Made by a program: the position numbers and the translations under genes | Shown here: positions 1 to 8,443 of the stretch, piece after piece | Position numbering within the stretch: the stretch's first letter is position 1 | Layout of the letters: every line of letters starts with the position of its first letter | The notes under the pieces: model-generated | The model's database searches: none | What the model was told of the DNA's origin: nothing | What the model saw: the letters and a program-made list of their open reading frames with translations, nothing else | Assembly (NCBI GenBank): GCA_030263295.1 | Contig: SZOS01000009.1 | Location: forward strand, 18,909 to 82,908 | Length of the DNA stretch: 64,000 bases | Source: Dokdonella_A sp014338185 | Lineage (GTDB): Bacteria > Pseudomonadota > Gammaproteobacteria > Xanthomonadales > Rhodanobacteraceae | Direction: 5' to 3'

Positions 1-346
1 CGGAGTTGTGGAAGCGGGTGGGCGAGAGTGCGCGCGGATCGGTCGCGAGCGTGGCGCACATCTCGTGCGAAATCGCCACCTCGCCATGGGCCGAGGCGAA
101 CACGCATGGCAGCTGTGCCGGATCGAGCGAGGCCATCGCGCAGGCCTGTGCGGCCGCTTCGCACGCGAGCAGCACGGTCGGTGGCGCACGCCGGCGCTCG
201 CCCGCGGCCAAGATGCTGGCCGGTGGCCGCGGTGGGGCGGTACCGGCCGTGGCTTCGCCGCGCAGCCATGCGCGCAGTTCGGGCCAGCCGCCATGCCCGG
301 GCTGCCAGCAGCCGATGCCGCGCACGCCGGTTTCGAGCGCGCTCAT
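1..346 (-). CDS. Beta-ketoacyl synthase chain-length-factor-like protein, N-terminal part (aryl polyene pathway)
   Basis: Only the first 115 or so codons lie in the window; the gene runs off the left edge. The start is ATG at 346, which overlaps the stop of the upstream ketosynthase as ATGA, so the two are translationally coupled. The visible protein has the N-terminal half of a ketosynthase-like fold, including a stretch reading VFASAHGEVAI and then LSPTRFHNS at the edge. These are typical of the small chain-length-factor-like ketosynthase homologues of aryl polyene and xanthomonadin clusters (known family). By inference it partners the KS encoded just upstream to elongate an aryl polyene chain on an acyl carrier protein in the cytoplasm. 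The active-site region is not visible, so whether it is catalytic cannot be judged. Confidence 0.75.
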   Translation of the reverse strand, partial: MSALETGVRGIGCWQPGHGGWPELRAWLRGEATAGTAPPRPPASILAAGERRRAPPTVLLACEAAAQACAMASLDPAQLPCVFASAHGEVAISHEMCATLATDPRALSPTRFHNS

Positions 347-1542
347 GCGCCGCCTCCCGCGAAGGCGAGCACGCAGTTGTTGCCGCCGAAACCGAACGAA
401 TGGCTGAGTGCGACGCGCAGCGCTCGGTCCTGGTTGTCGAGCGCGAGCTGCGGTCCACAGGCGGGATCGGGTGTGTGCGTGTTGAGCGTGCCCGGCACCA
501 GTGCGTGTTGCAGCGCGAGCAGCGTCAGTACCGCCTCGACGATACCGGCGGCGCCGAGCGTGTGGCCGGTCCAACCCTTGGTCGAACTCGCGCGTGTGGT
601 GGCCGGGAACAGCCCCGCCACGAGCGTGGCCTCGACCTCGTCGTTCTTCGCGCTCGCGGTGCCGTGCAGGTTGATGTAGTCGATGTCCACGGGCGTCAGC
701 CCCGCGCGCGCCAGCGCAGCCTCGATCGCCAGGCGCGCGCCCAGCCCCTGCGGATGCGGCGTGGACATGTGGTGCGCGTCGGATGACTCGCCGTGGCCGA
801 GCAGGCGCGGCGCCGCCGCGTTGCCGCGGTCGGCGCGTTCGAGCAGGGCGAAGCCGGCGGCCTCGCCGATCGAGATGCCGTCGCGCGCGACGTCGAACGG
901 GCGGCACGGCTGTGGTGACACCAGTTCGAGCGCGTTGAAGCCGAACAGCACGCTGCCGCACAGCGAGTCGACGCCAGCGAGGATCACCGCATCGACCAGT
1001 CCGAGCCGCAGCAGGCGTTCACCCTGGGCGAAGATCTTGGCGCTGGATGAGCACGCGGTCGACAGCGTCAGCGTCGGCCCACGCGCGCCGATCAGCTGCG
1101 TGAGCAGCAAGCCGAGCGAATGCAGGCTGTGCAGCTGCGGCGCGGCGAGCGATGCCGGGAAACGCCCTTCGACGAGCCGGGCGTAGGCGTCTTCGGTGGC
1201 ACCGATGCTCGCGGTCGAGGTCGCGCACAGCAGCGCCACGCGCTCGGCGCCATGGCGCTCGACCGCGGCGCGCGCGGCGTCGAGGAAGCCGTCGGTGTGC
1301 AGGCCCAGCCATGCGAGCCGGTGGTTGCGGCTGTCCATGGTCCGCAGTGCCGGTGGCAGCTCGACCGCGTCGAGCCCGTCGACGCGACCGATCGCGCAGG
1401 GCAGCGGCGCGCGGGTGAAATCGTTGGCGCGCAGGCCGCTGCGCCGCGCGCGCAAGGCATGCAGCTGTGCCTGCCGGCCCTGGCCGAGCGCGGTGGTGGC
1501 GGTGAACGCGGTGATGGCGAGCGGAGCGATGCGGCTGGGCAC
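343..1542 (-). CDS. Beta-ketoacyl-ACP synthase (FabB/FabF-like, aryl polyene type)
   Basis: A 399-residue thiolase-fold condensing enzyme that would add malonyl-ACP units to a growing acyl-ACP in the cytoplasm. The catalytic triad is complete: Cys164 in STACSSS, His293 in NLHGTAS and His327 in KGWTGHTLGAAG; the glycine-rich FGFGGNN lies near the C-terminus. Length fits the KAS I/II family. The following gene overlaps by four bases and encodes a chain-length-factor-like homologue, a pair usual in aryl polyene clusters rather than in housekeeping fatty acid synthesis (known). That makes a role in pigment assembly likely (inference). The rest of the pathway lies about 40 and 50 kb away in this window. 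A GATAAT-like hexamer sits about 28 bases upstream of the start. Confidence 0.85.
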   Translation of the reverse strand: MPSRIAPLAITAFTATTALGQGRQAQLHALRARRSGLRANDFTRAPLPCAIGRVDGLDAVELPPALRTMDSRNHRLAWLGLHTDGFLDAARAAVERHGAERVALLCATSTASIGATEDAYARLVEGRFPASLAAPQLHSLHSLGLLLTQLIGARGPTLTLSTACSSSAKIFAQGERLLRLGLVDAVILAGVDSLCGSVLFGFNALELVSPQPCRPFDVARDGISIGEAAGFALLERADRGNAAAPRLLGHGESSDAHHMSTPHPQGLGARLAIEAALARAGLTPVDIDYINLHGTASAKNDEVEATLVAGLFPATTRASSTKGWTGHTLGAAGIVEAVLTLLALQHALVPGTLNTHTPDPACGPQLALDNQDRALRVALSHSFGFGGNNCVLAFAGGGA

Positions 1543-1610
1543 GTGGATGCCACGGCGAAGTCGTGGTGCGCATTATCGCATGGCGTGTGCGCTGCGCCGT
1601 GATGGCCGCC

Positions 1611-1619
1611 GGCTACACT
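1611..1619 (+). promoter_or_regulatory. Putative -10 element of hemF
   Basis: GGCTACACT, about 30 bases before the hemF ATG. It belongs to a GCTAnnnT element repeated before several genes in this window. No convincing -35 box is seen, so this is inference from position and recurrence. Confidence 0.4.
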
Positions 1620-1650
1620 GTGAACCCTTTCGCAGCACGGATCGACCGCC

Positions 1651-2625
1651 ATGGGCCCAACAGGCGCCGACCATGCCGCCACACCGGCCGTGCCGGATGC
1701 GCACATCGCCGCGGTGCGCGGCTTCTTCATGGAGTTGCAGGATCGCATCTGCACCGCCCTGGAGCAGGCCGATGGCGGCGCGCGTTTCGTCGAGGATGCA
1801 TGGCAGCGCGAGCCGCAGCCGCAGGCGGGCACGCTCGCCGGCCACGGACGCACGCGCGTGCTCAAGGAGGGCGCGGTGTTCGAGCAGGGCGGCGTGAACT
1901 TTTCCGCGGTGTCCGGCTCACGGCTGCCGGCCGCGGCGAGCGCGCATCGCCCGGAACTGGCCGGCGCGCCGTGGACCGCGATGGGTGTGTCGCTGGTGCT
2001 GCATCCGCGCAACCCGTACCTGCCGACCACCCACATGAACGTGCGCTTCCTGCAGGCGCACGTGGCCACGAGCGCGCGCAGCTGGTGGTTTGGCGGCGGC
2101 TTCGACCTGACCCCGTTCTATCCGTTCGACGAGGACATCCGCCACTGGCACGCGGTCGCGCGCGCGGCGCTGGCGCGGTTCGATGCGGACCTGTATCCGC
2201 GCTGGAAGCAGTGGTGCGACGAGTACTTCCACCTCAAGCACCGCAACGAGACGCGCGGCGTGGGCGGAGTGTTCTTCGACGACCTCGACGCGGGCGGCTT
2301 CGAGCGCTGCTTCGGGATCACGCGCAGTGTCGGCACGGCCTTCCTCGAGGCCTACCTGCCGATCGTGCAGCGGCGCAGGACCATGCCCTGGGGGGAGCGC
2401 GAACGCGAGTTCCAGCTGTACCGGCGTGGCCGCTATGTCGAGTTCAACCTCGTGTACGACCGCGGCACGCTGTTCGGACTGCAATCGGGTGGCCGCACCG
2501 AATCGATCCTCATGAGCCTGCCGCCACGCGTGCGCTTCGAATACGACTACCGCGTCGCACCGGGCAGCCCGGAGGCGCGCCTGGCCGACTACCTGCGACC
2601 GCGCGACTGGCTCGGCGACGACTGA
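1651..2625 (+). CDS. hemF: Oxygen-dependent coproporphyrinogen-III oxidase
   Basis: A 324-residue cytoplasmic enzyme that oxidatively decarboxylates coproporphyrinogen III to protoporphyrinogen IX using O2. The family signature is well preserved: HMNVRFLQA, GGGFDLTPFYPFDED, FHLKHRNETRGVGG followed by FFDDL, and the C-terminal RRGRYVEFNLVYDRGT with FGLQSGGRTESILMSLPP. Length is a little above the usual 300 because of an N-terminal extension of about 20 residues, so a later start is possible, though no other ATG lies close by. The gene stands alone, diverging from the ketosynthase gene. The other haem genes in the window (hemD, hemX, hemY) are about 22 kb away. An aerobic oxidase suggests life with oxygen at least part of the time. 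Confidence 0.97.
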   Translation: MGPTGADHAATPAVPDAHIAAVRGFFMELQDRICTALEQADGGARFVEDAWQREPQPQAGTLAGHGRTRVLKEGAVFEQGGVNFSAVSGSRLPAAASAHRPELAGAPWTAMGVSLVLHPRNPYLPTTHMNVRFLQAHVATSARSWWFGGGFDLTPFYPFDEDIRHWHAVARAALARFDADLYPRWKQWCDEYFHLKHRNETRGVGGVFFDDLDAGGFERCFGITRSVGTAFLEAYLPIVQRRRTMPWGEREREFQLYRRGRYVEFNLVYDRGTLFGLQSGGRTESILMSLPPRVRFEYDYRVAPGSPEARLADYLRPRDWLGDD

Positions 2626-2751
2626 AGGCCTGCCGCATCGACGCTGCGCGCCCGCGCGGCGGCGAGCGGGTGCGCCGCCCGCTTCGCGGTGCCGGTGTGG
2701 ACGCGCACCGGTCGGACACGGCACCATGCGGGGTTGGGTTCACTCGCGTCG

Positions 2752-5700
2752 ATGCTGATGGACGAGACGACGTTCCGCGATCTGCTGGCACGGCACTGGA
2801 CCGGCCTGTTCGACCCGCGCACGCTGGAGCGCGGCGCCGACTACCAGCGGCGCGGCCTGGTGCTGGAGCTGCGCTACCAGGACGATGTCGGCGAAGGCGT
2901 GCTCATCGGCACCGTGCAGGGCTCGGCGCGCGAGCCGTACCTCGCCGGCGTGCGGCTGGCCTGGGATGGCGTGCGTGCGCACCTGGACAGCTACTGCACC
3001 TGCCCGATGCAGGAGTCGTGCAAGCATGTCGCGGCAACCATCCTGCACAAGCTGCGCAGCAGTGCCGGCACGGCCGAGGGCGCGCTGGCGCCGCCGCAGC
3101 TGGGCGCATGGAAAAGCTGGCTCGACACCCTGCGCAGCGACGGCGGCGAGATCGCGGCCGAGGCCGCCGCGCCGGGCGCGCAGTCGCTGTGCGCGATCCT
3201 GTTGCGCAGCGATGGCAGTCATCCGTTGCCCGCGCTGCAGGCGCAGGTGGTGCGGGTGCAGCCGGGCAAGCGCGGTGGCTATGCGACGCCGCAGCCGCTG
3301 CAACCGTCGTGGGCCGATCCAGTGCCGTGGCGCGGCCTGGATGCCACCACCTTCCAGCTCGTCGCGGGCCTGCGCATGCGCGCACCCGCGTTCGGCGGCA
3401 GCGGCGGCTGGTTTCGCCTGGCCAACAATGCCGACGAGCCACTGGTGGAAACGCTGCTCGCGTCGCTGCCCTGCTTCTTCGACAAGGTTTCGGCGGGACG
3501 GCTCGCGCTCGGGCCCGCGCGCGCGCTGCGCATCGGCTGGGAAGCGCGCGACGATGGCACCCAGAAGCTCGCACTGAGCGTGGATGGTGCGCCGTCGGCG
3601 CGGCTGCTCAAGGTCGGGCATCTTTGGTACTTCGATGCATCGGCGCGCGAGCTCGGTCGCGTCGATGGCGACGTGCGCCTGGCCGAGGCGGTGCTGCGCG
3701 CGCCGCCGTTGCTGCCCGAACAGGTGCCGCTGCTCATGGAGCGCTGGCGCGACACGCCGCTGCTGGCGGCCTTGCCGCGCCCGGCCGAGCCGGTGGTGGA
3801 GAAACTGCGCGCGACACCGGATGCGGTGCTGTCGTTGCGCGTGGTGTCGGCCTATGGCGCGCCCGGACGCGCCTACCAGGCCGGCGTGGCGCGCCTCGCC
3901 TTCGACTATGGCGGCATGCGCCTGCCCATGTATCCGGCACCGGCACGCGAGCGCCGGCGCCAGGGTGAGCGCGTGGTCGAGGTGACGCGCGACCGCGCGC
4001 GCGAGGGTGCCGCGATCGAGCAGCTCGAAGAGCTCGGCCTCGTGCCTGCCGAGATGCGGGCCTCGCTGCGCGGGCTGCCCGCGGCCGCGATCGACGACAA
4101 CGATTTCGTGCTGGTGCAGGGGCGTGGCCAGATCGCGGGCGCCGACCAGTTGTTCGCGCTGGCGCCGCGCCTGCGCGAACTCGGCTTCCGGCTCGAGTCG
4201 GGCGAGGGTTTCCCGTTCGAACTGCTCGATGCGCCCGACGGCTGGCAGTTCGACATCGACGAGGACGCCGGCAGCGCGTGGTTCGACCTGCGCCTGGGCA
4301 TCGACGTGGCCGGCCAGCGCATCGACCTGCTGCCGGTGTTGCAGCGTCTGCTGGCCGACCCGCTGTTTCCGCTCGCCCCGCGCAAGGGCGAAGCCGCCGA
4401 TGCGACCTGGCTCGTGCCGATCGATGCGCGGCGGCGCATGCCATTGCCGTTGGCCCAGTTGCGCGCGTTGATCGCGCCGCTGCTGGAATGGCTGCAGGGA
4501 CCGCTGCGCGAGCACGCCGGTGCACTGCGCCTGCGCCGCGCGCAGGCGGACGTGGTCGAGGCGCTCGCGCCCGCGCTGCCCAAGCCGTGGCGCGGTGGCG
4601 AGCGGCTGCGCGAGCAGATCCAGCGGCGCAACCGCCAGGCCGAGGCGGTGGTCGAACCGGACGGCTTGCGCACCACGCTGCGTGGCTACCAGCGCGACGG
4701 CCTGGCCTGGCTCGGCTTCCTCGCCGAGGCCGGGCTCGGCGGCATCCTTGCCGACGACATGGGGCTGGGCAAGACCGTGCAGCTGCTCGCACACCTGCTG
4801 GCCGAGAAGCAGCGCGGCCGCCTCGACCGGCCCGCGCTGGTGCTCGCGCCGACCAGCCTGGTCGGCAACTGGCGTGACGAGGCCGCGCGTTTCGCGCCCG
4901 CGCTCAAGGTGCTGGTCGTGCATGGCCCACAGCGCCATGGCCTGCACGAGGCGATGGCGCGGCATGATCTGGTCATCACCACTTACCCCTTGCTGTTGCG
5001 CGACCACGCCCAGCTCGCCGCGCAGCCGTTCGCGGTGCTCGTGCTCGACGAGGCGCAGGCGATCAAGAACGCGCGCAGTCGCGCCGCCAGGCTGGTGCGC
5101 GAGCTAGATGCGCGCCAGCGCATCGCGATGACGGGCACGCCGCTGGAGAACCACCTCGGCGAGCTGTGGGCCTTGTTCGACGCGGTCGAGCCGGGCCTGC
5201 TCGGCGACGACAAGCACTTCACGCGCTTCTTCCGCAGCCCGATCGAGAAACACGCCGACGGCGAGCGGCAGGCGCGCCTGAATCGCCGCATCGCACCGCT
5301 CATGCTGCGCCGGCGCAAGGAGGACGTGCTGGCCGAGCTGCCGCCCAAGACCGAAGTCGTGCGTCGCATAGAACTGGAAGGCCGCCAGCGCGAGCTGTAC
5401 GAGACCCTGCGGCTGGCCCAGCACCGGCGCGTGCTCGACGAGATGCGCAAGCGCGGCCTCGCCCAGAGCGGCATCGTGGTGCTGGACGCGCTGCTCAAGC
5501 TGCGCCAGGTGTGCTGCGACCCGCGTCTGGTCAAGCTCGATCGCGCGCGCAAGGTCAGCGAGAGCGCCAAACTCGATTCGCTGCTGGAGATGCTCGACAG
5601 CCTCGTCGCCGAGGGTCGGCGCGTGCTCGTGTTCAGCCAGTTCGCGCAGATGCTCGCATTGATCGAGCACGCGCTGGTCGAGCGCAAGCTGCCGCACCAG

Positions 5701-6081
5701 ACGCTCACGGGCGACACGCCGGGCACGCAGCGCGCGGCCTTGGTCAAGCGTTTCCAGCAGGGCCAGGCACCGCTGTTCCTCATCAGCCTCAAGGCCGGTG
5801 GCGTCGGCCTCAATCTCACCGCGGCCGACACCGTGATCCATTACGACCCGTGGTGGAATCCCGCGGTCGAGGCGCAGGCCACCGACCGCGCCCATCGCAT
5901 CGGCCAGGACAAGCCGGTGTTCGTCTACAAGCTCATCTGCGCCGGCACGGTCGAGGAAAAGATCCAGGACCTGCAGCAGCGCAAGGCCGAGCTCGCGCGC
6001 GCAGTGCTCGAAGGCGGCAGTACGCAGGCCTTGCGCTTCGACGAAGGCGACATCAGCGAGCTGTTCGCGCCGCTGCAATAG
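2752..6081 (+). CDS. SWIM zinc finger and SNF2-family DEAD/DEAH helicase
   Basis: A protein of about 1,109 residues. The start is taken at the ATG of MLMDETTF; an upstream in-frame ATG would add 21 residues unlike the family. Near residue 80 is a SWIM zinc-binding motif (CTCPMQESCKH). The C-terminal half is a SNF2/Swi2 ATPase: Walker A in ADDMGLGKT near residue 668, Walker B DEAQ near 767, the GTPLENHLGELW motif, then the helicase C domain with VGLNLTAAD and the YDPWWNPAVEAQATDRAHRIGQ region (given in parts as the key motif around positions 5845-5915). Bacterial proteins of this layout are thought to remodel protein-nucleic acid complexes; a precise role is not known. It ends 35 bases before uvrD and may be cotranscribed with it. 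Confidence 0.9.
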   Translation: MLMDETTFRDLLARHWTGLFDPRTLERGADYQRRGLVLELRYQDDVGEGVLIGTVQGSAREPYLAGVRLAWDGVRAHLDSYCTCPMQESCKHVAATILHKLRSSAGTAEGALAPPQLGAWKSWLDTLRSDGGEIAAEAAAPGAQSLCAILLRSDGSHPLPALQAQVVRVQPGKRGGYATPQPLQPSWADPVPWRGLDATTFQLVAGLRMRAPAFGGSGGWFRLANNADEPLVETLLASLPCFFDKVSAGRLALGPARALRIGWEARDDGTQKLALSVDGAPSARLLKVGHLWYFDASARELGRVDGDVRLAEAVLRAPPLLPEQVPLLMERWRDTPLLAALPRPAEPVVEKLRATPDAVLSLRVVSAYGAPGRAYQAGVARLAFDYGGMRLPMYPAPARERRRQGERVVEVTRDRAREGAAIEQLEELGLVPAEMRASLRGLPAAAIDDNDFVLVQGRGQIAGADQLFALAPRLRELGFRLESGEGFPFELLDAPDGWQFDIDEDAGSAWFDLRLGIDVAGQRIDLLPVLQRLLADPLFPLAPRKGEAADATWLVPIDARRRMPLPLAQLRALIAPLLEWLQGPLREHAGALRLRRAQADVVEALAPALPKPWRGGERLREQIQRRNRQAEAVVEPDGLRTTLRGYQRDGLAWLGFLAEAGLGGILADDMGLGKTVQLLAHLLAEKQRGRLDRPALVLAPTSLVGNWRDEAARFAPALKVLVVHGPQRHGLHEAMARHDLVITTYPLLLRDHAQLAAQPFAVLVLDEAQAIKNARSRAARLVRELDARQRIAMTGTPLENHLGELWALFDAVEPGLLGDDKHFTRFFRSPIEKHADGERQARLNRRIAPLMLRRRKEDVLAELPPKTEVVRRIELEGRQRELYETLRLAQHRRVLDEMRKRGLAQSGIVVLDALLKLRQVCCDPRLVKLDRARKVSESAKLDSLLEMLDSLVAEGRRVLVFSQFAQMLALIEHALVERKLPHQTLTGDTPGTQRAALVKRFQQGQAPLFLISLKAGGVGLNLTAADTVIHYDPWWNPAVEAQATDRAHRIGQDKPVFVYKLICAGTVEEKIQDLQQRKAELARAVLEGGSTQALRFDEGDISELFAPLQ

Positions 6082-6101
6082 CGCGGCCGGAGGCGCCGCG
6101 C

Positions 6102-6110
6102 CGCTACAAT
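6102..6110 (+). promoter_or_regulatory. Putative -10 element of uvrD (leaderless arrangement)
   Basis: CGCTACAAT ends six bases before the uvrD ATG. Transcription would begin at or next to the start codon, and no Shine-Dalgarno sequence lies between, so the mRNA may be leaderless (inference). Confidence 0.4.
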
Positions 6111-6116
6111 CGCGCG

Positions 6117-8342
6117 ATGGATGTCTCGCACCTGCTCGACGGGCTCAACGACGCCCAACGCAGCGCGGTGACCGCGCCGCCCGGCCACTATCTCGTGCTC
6201 GCCGGCGCAGGTTCGGGCAAGACGCGCGTGCTCACCCATCGCATCGGCTGGCTGGTCGAGGTCGAACGGGCCTCGCCGTGGTCGGTGCTCGCGGTCACCT
6301 TCACCAACAAGGCGGCCGGCGAAATGCGCGCGCGCAGCGAGCAGCTCGTGGCCACGCATGCGCGCGGACTCACCATCGGCACGTTCCACGGCATCGCCCA
6401 CCGCCTGTTGCGCCGCCATTGGCGCGAGGCCAACCTGCCCGAAACCTTCCAGATCCTCGATGCCGACGACCAGCAGCGCCTGGTCAAGCGCGTGCTGCGC
6501 GAGCTCGGCGTGGACGAGGCGCGGTTTCCGCCGCGGCAGGCGACCTGGTTCATCAACGCGGCCAAGGACGAGGGCAAGCGCGCGGGCGCGCTCGATGCGG
6601 GACACAACCCCGCCCATCGCGTGCTCATCGACGTGTACCGCGCCTACGAGGCGGCCTGCCAGCGCGGCGGACTGGTCGATTTCGCGGAGCTGCTGCTGCG
6701 CGCGCACGAGCTGTGGCTGCGCGACGCGGCCCTGCTCGGCCACTATCGAGAACGCTGGCGCCACCTGCTGGTGGACGAGTTCCAGGACACCAACACCCTG
6801 CAGTACGCCTGGCTGCGCGTGCTCGCAGGCGACAGCGGCCGCCTGTTCGTGGTCGGCGACGACGACCAGGCGATCTATGGCTGGCGTGGCGCACGGGTCG
6901 AGAACGTGCAGCATTTCCTGCGCGATTTTCCCCAGGCACGCACGCTGCGGCTGGAACAGAACTACCGGTCGACCGGCACCATCCTCGCCGCCGCCAATGC
7001 GGTGATCGCGCACAATCCCGGCCGGCTTGGCAAGCAGCTGTGGACCGCCGACGCGGCGGGCGCGGCGATCGACCTGTACGCGGCCTACAACGAACAGGAC
7101 GAGGCGCGCTACGTGGTCGAGCGCATCGCGACGCACCTGCGCGACGGCGCGCGCGCCAGCGACCACGCGATCCTGTACCGCTCCAACGCCCAGTCGCGCA
7201 ACTTCGAGGAACAGCTCAGCCAGCGCGGCATCGGCTATCGCGTGTATGGCGGCCTGCGCTACTTCGATCGTGCCGAGGTCAAGGACGCGCTGGCCTACCT
7301 GCGCCTGGCCGCCAACCGCAACGACGATGCCGCCTTCGAGCGCACGGTCAACACGCCGCCGCGCGGCATCGGCGAGCGCACGCTCGACAGCCTGCGCCAA
7401 CGGGCGCGCGCGAACGACATCTCACTGTGGCAGGCCGCGCTGGCCGAACTGGCGCAGGGTGCGCTCGCGGCACGCGCAAAGGGCGCGCTGCGCGGGTTCA
7501 TCGAGCTCATCGATTGCCTCGCACGTGACTGCCTCGTGGCGGATGCCGCCACGCCTGCGGACGACGCGGCCGGAGCGGACGCTGCCGCCGTGCCCGCGCC
7601 GCTCACGCTGGCCGAGCAGGTGGAGCATGCGCTCGCGCGCTCGGGCCTGCGCGACTGGTACGAGAAGGACGCCCGCGGCAGCGCCGAGTCGCGCGTGGAA
7701 AACCTCGACGAGCTGCCCAACGTCGCCGCGCGCTTCCAGCGCACGCCCGAGGACCTGGAGGCGGGGCTGGACGAGCTGGCCGCGTTCCTCGCCCATGCCG
7801 CGCTCGAAGCGGGCGAGGGGCAGGGCGAAGCCTGGCAGGACTGCGTGCAGCTCATGACCCTGCACTCGGCCAAGGGCCTGGAGTTCGCGACCGTGTTCCT
7901 GGTCGGACTCGAGGACGGCCTGTTCCCGAGCCAGAAATCGCTCGACGAGCCGGGTCGGCTCGAGGAGGAGCGGCGTCTGGCCTATGTCGGCATCACGCGC
8001 GCGCGGCAGCAACTCGTGCTGTGCCACGCCGAGTCACGCCGCCTGCATGGCGTGGAGTCCTATGCGCGGCCATCACGCTTCCTCGGCGAGATCCCCGCCG
8101 AACTGTTGCGCGAAGTGCGCCCGCGCGCGCAGGTGAGCCGGCCGGCGTGGACGGGCGGCGCGGCCGCGGGCGAGGCGGCCGCGCCGTTCCGCCTCGGGCA
8201 GCGGGTCAGCCACGCGAGCTTTGGCGAGGGCGTCGTGCTCGGCTACGAGGGCGCGGGCGCGCATACGCTCATCGAGATCAATTTCGCCGCTGCGGGGCGC
8301 AAGCGCCTCGTGCTCGCCTACGCCAATCTGAACGGCTTGTGA
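6117..8342 (+). CDS. uvrD: ATP-dependent DNA helicase II (UvrD/Rep superfamily 1)
   Basis: A 741-residue SF1A 3'-5' DNA helicase acting in nucleotide excision and mismatch repair. Visible motifs: Q-motif region GLNDAQRSAV, Walker A AGAGSGKT near residue 30, TFTNKAAGEM, Walker B VDEFQDTN, VVGDDDQAIYGWRGA, LEQNYRS, the TLHSAKGLEF motif V/VI region and VGITRAR. The C-terminus carries the UvrD-type tail SHASFGEGVVLGYEG, which in UvrD/PcrA forms a Tudor-like protein-binding domain and favours UvrD over Rep. The start ATG at 6117 lies right after a TACAAT box, with no visible ribosome-binding site. Confidence 0.95.
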   Translation: MDVSHLLDGLNDAQRSAVTAPPGHYLVLAGAGSGKTRVLTHRIGWLVEVERASPWSVLAVTFTNKAAGEMRARSEQLVATHARGLTIGTFHGIAHRLLRRHWREANLPETFQILDADDQQRLVKRVLRELGVDEARFPPRQATWFINAAKDEGKRAGALDAGHNPAHRVLIDVYRAYEAACQRGGLVDFAELLLRAHELWLRDAALLGHYRERWRHLLVDEFQDTNTLQYAWLRVLAGDSGRLFVVGDDDQAIYGWRGARVENVQHFLRDFPQARTLRLEQNYRSTGTILAAANAVIAHNPGRLGKQLWTADAAGAAIDLYAAYNEQDEARYVVERIATHLRDGARASDHAILYRSNAQSRNFEEQLSQRGIGYRVYGGLRYFDRAEVKDALAYLRLAANRNDDAAFERTVNTPPRGIGERTLDSLRQRARANDISLWQAALAELAQGALAARAKGALRGFIELIDCLARDCLVADAATPADDAAGADAAAVPAPLTLAEQVEHALARSGLRDWYEKDARGSAESRVENLDELPNVAARFQRTPEDLEAGLDELAAFLAHAALEAGEGQGEAWQDCVQLMTLHSAKGLEFATVFLVGLEDGLFPSQKSLDEPGRLEEERRLAYVGITRARQQLVLCHAESRRLHGVESYARPSRFLGEIPAELLREVRPRAQVSRPAWTGGAAAGEAAAPFRLGQRVSHASFGEGVVLGYEGAGAHTLIEINFAAAGRKRLVLAYANLNGL

Positions 8343-8443
8343 GCACCATCGGCACGCTGCGCGCGTCCGGGTGATCCACGGCGCTGCGGACATGCGCGTA
8401 GGATGGTTGCGCGCATCCGGGCGCGTTTGCATGGGAACCTGCC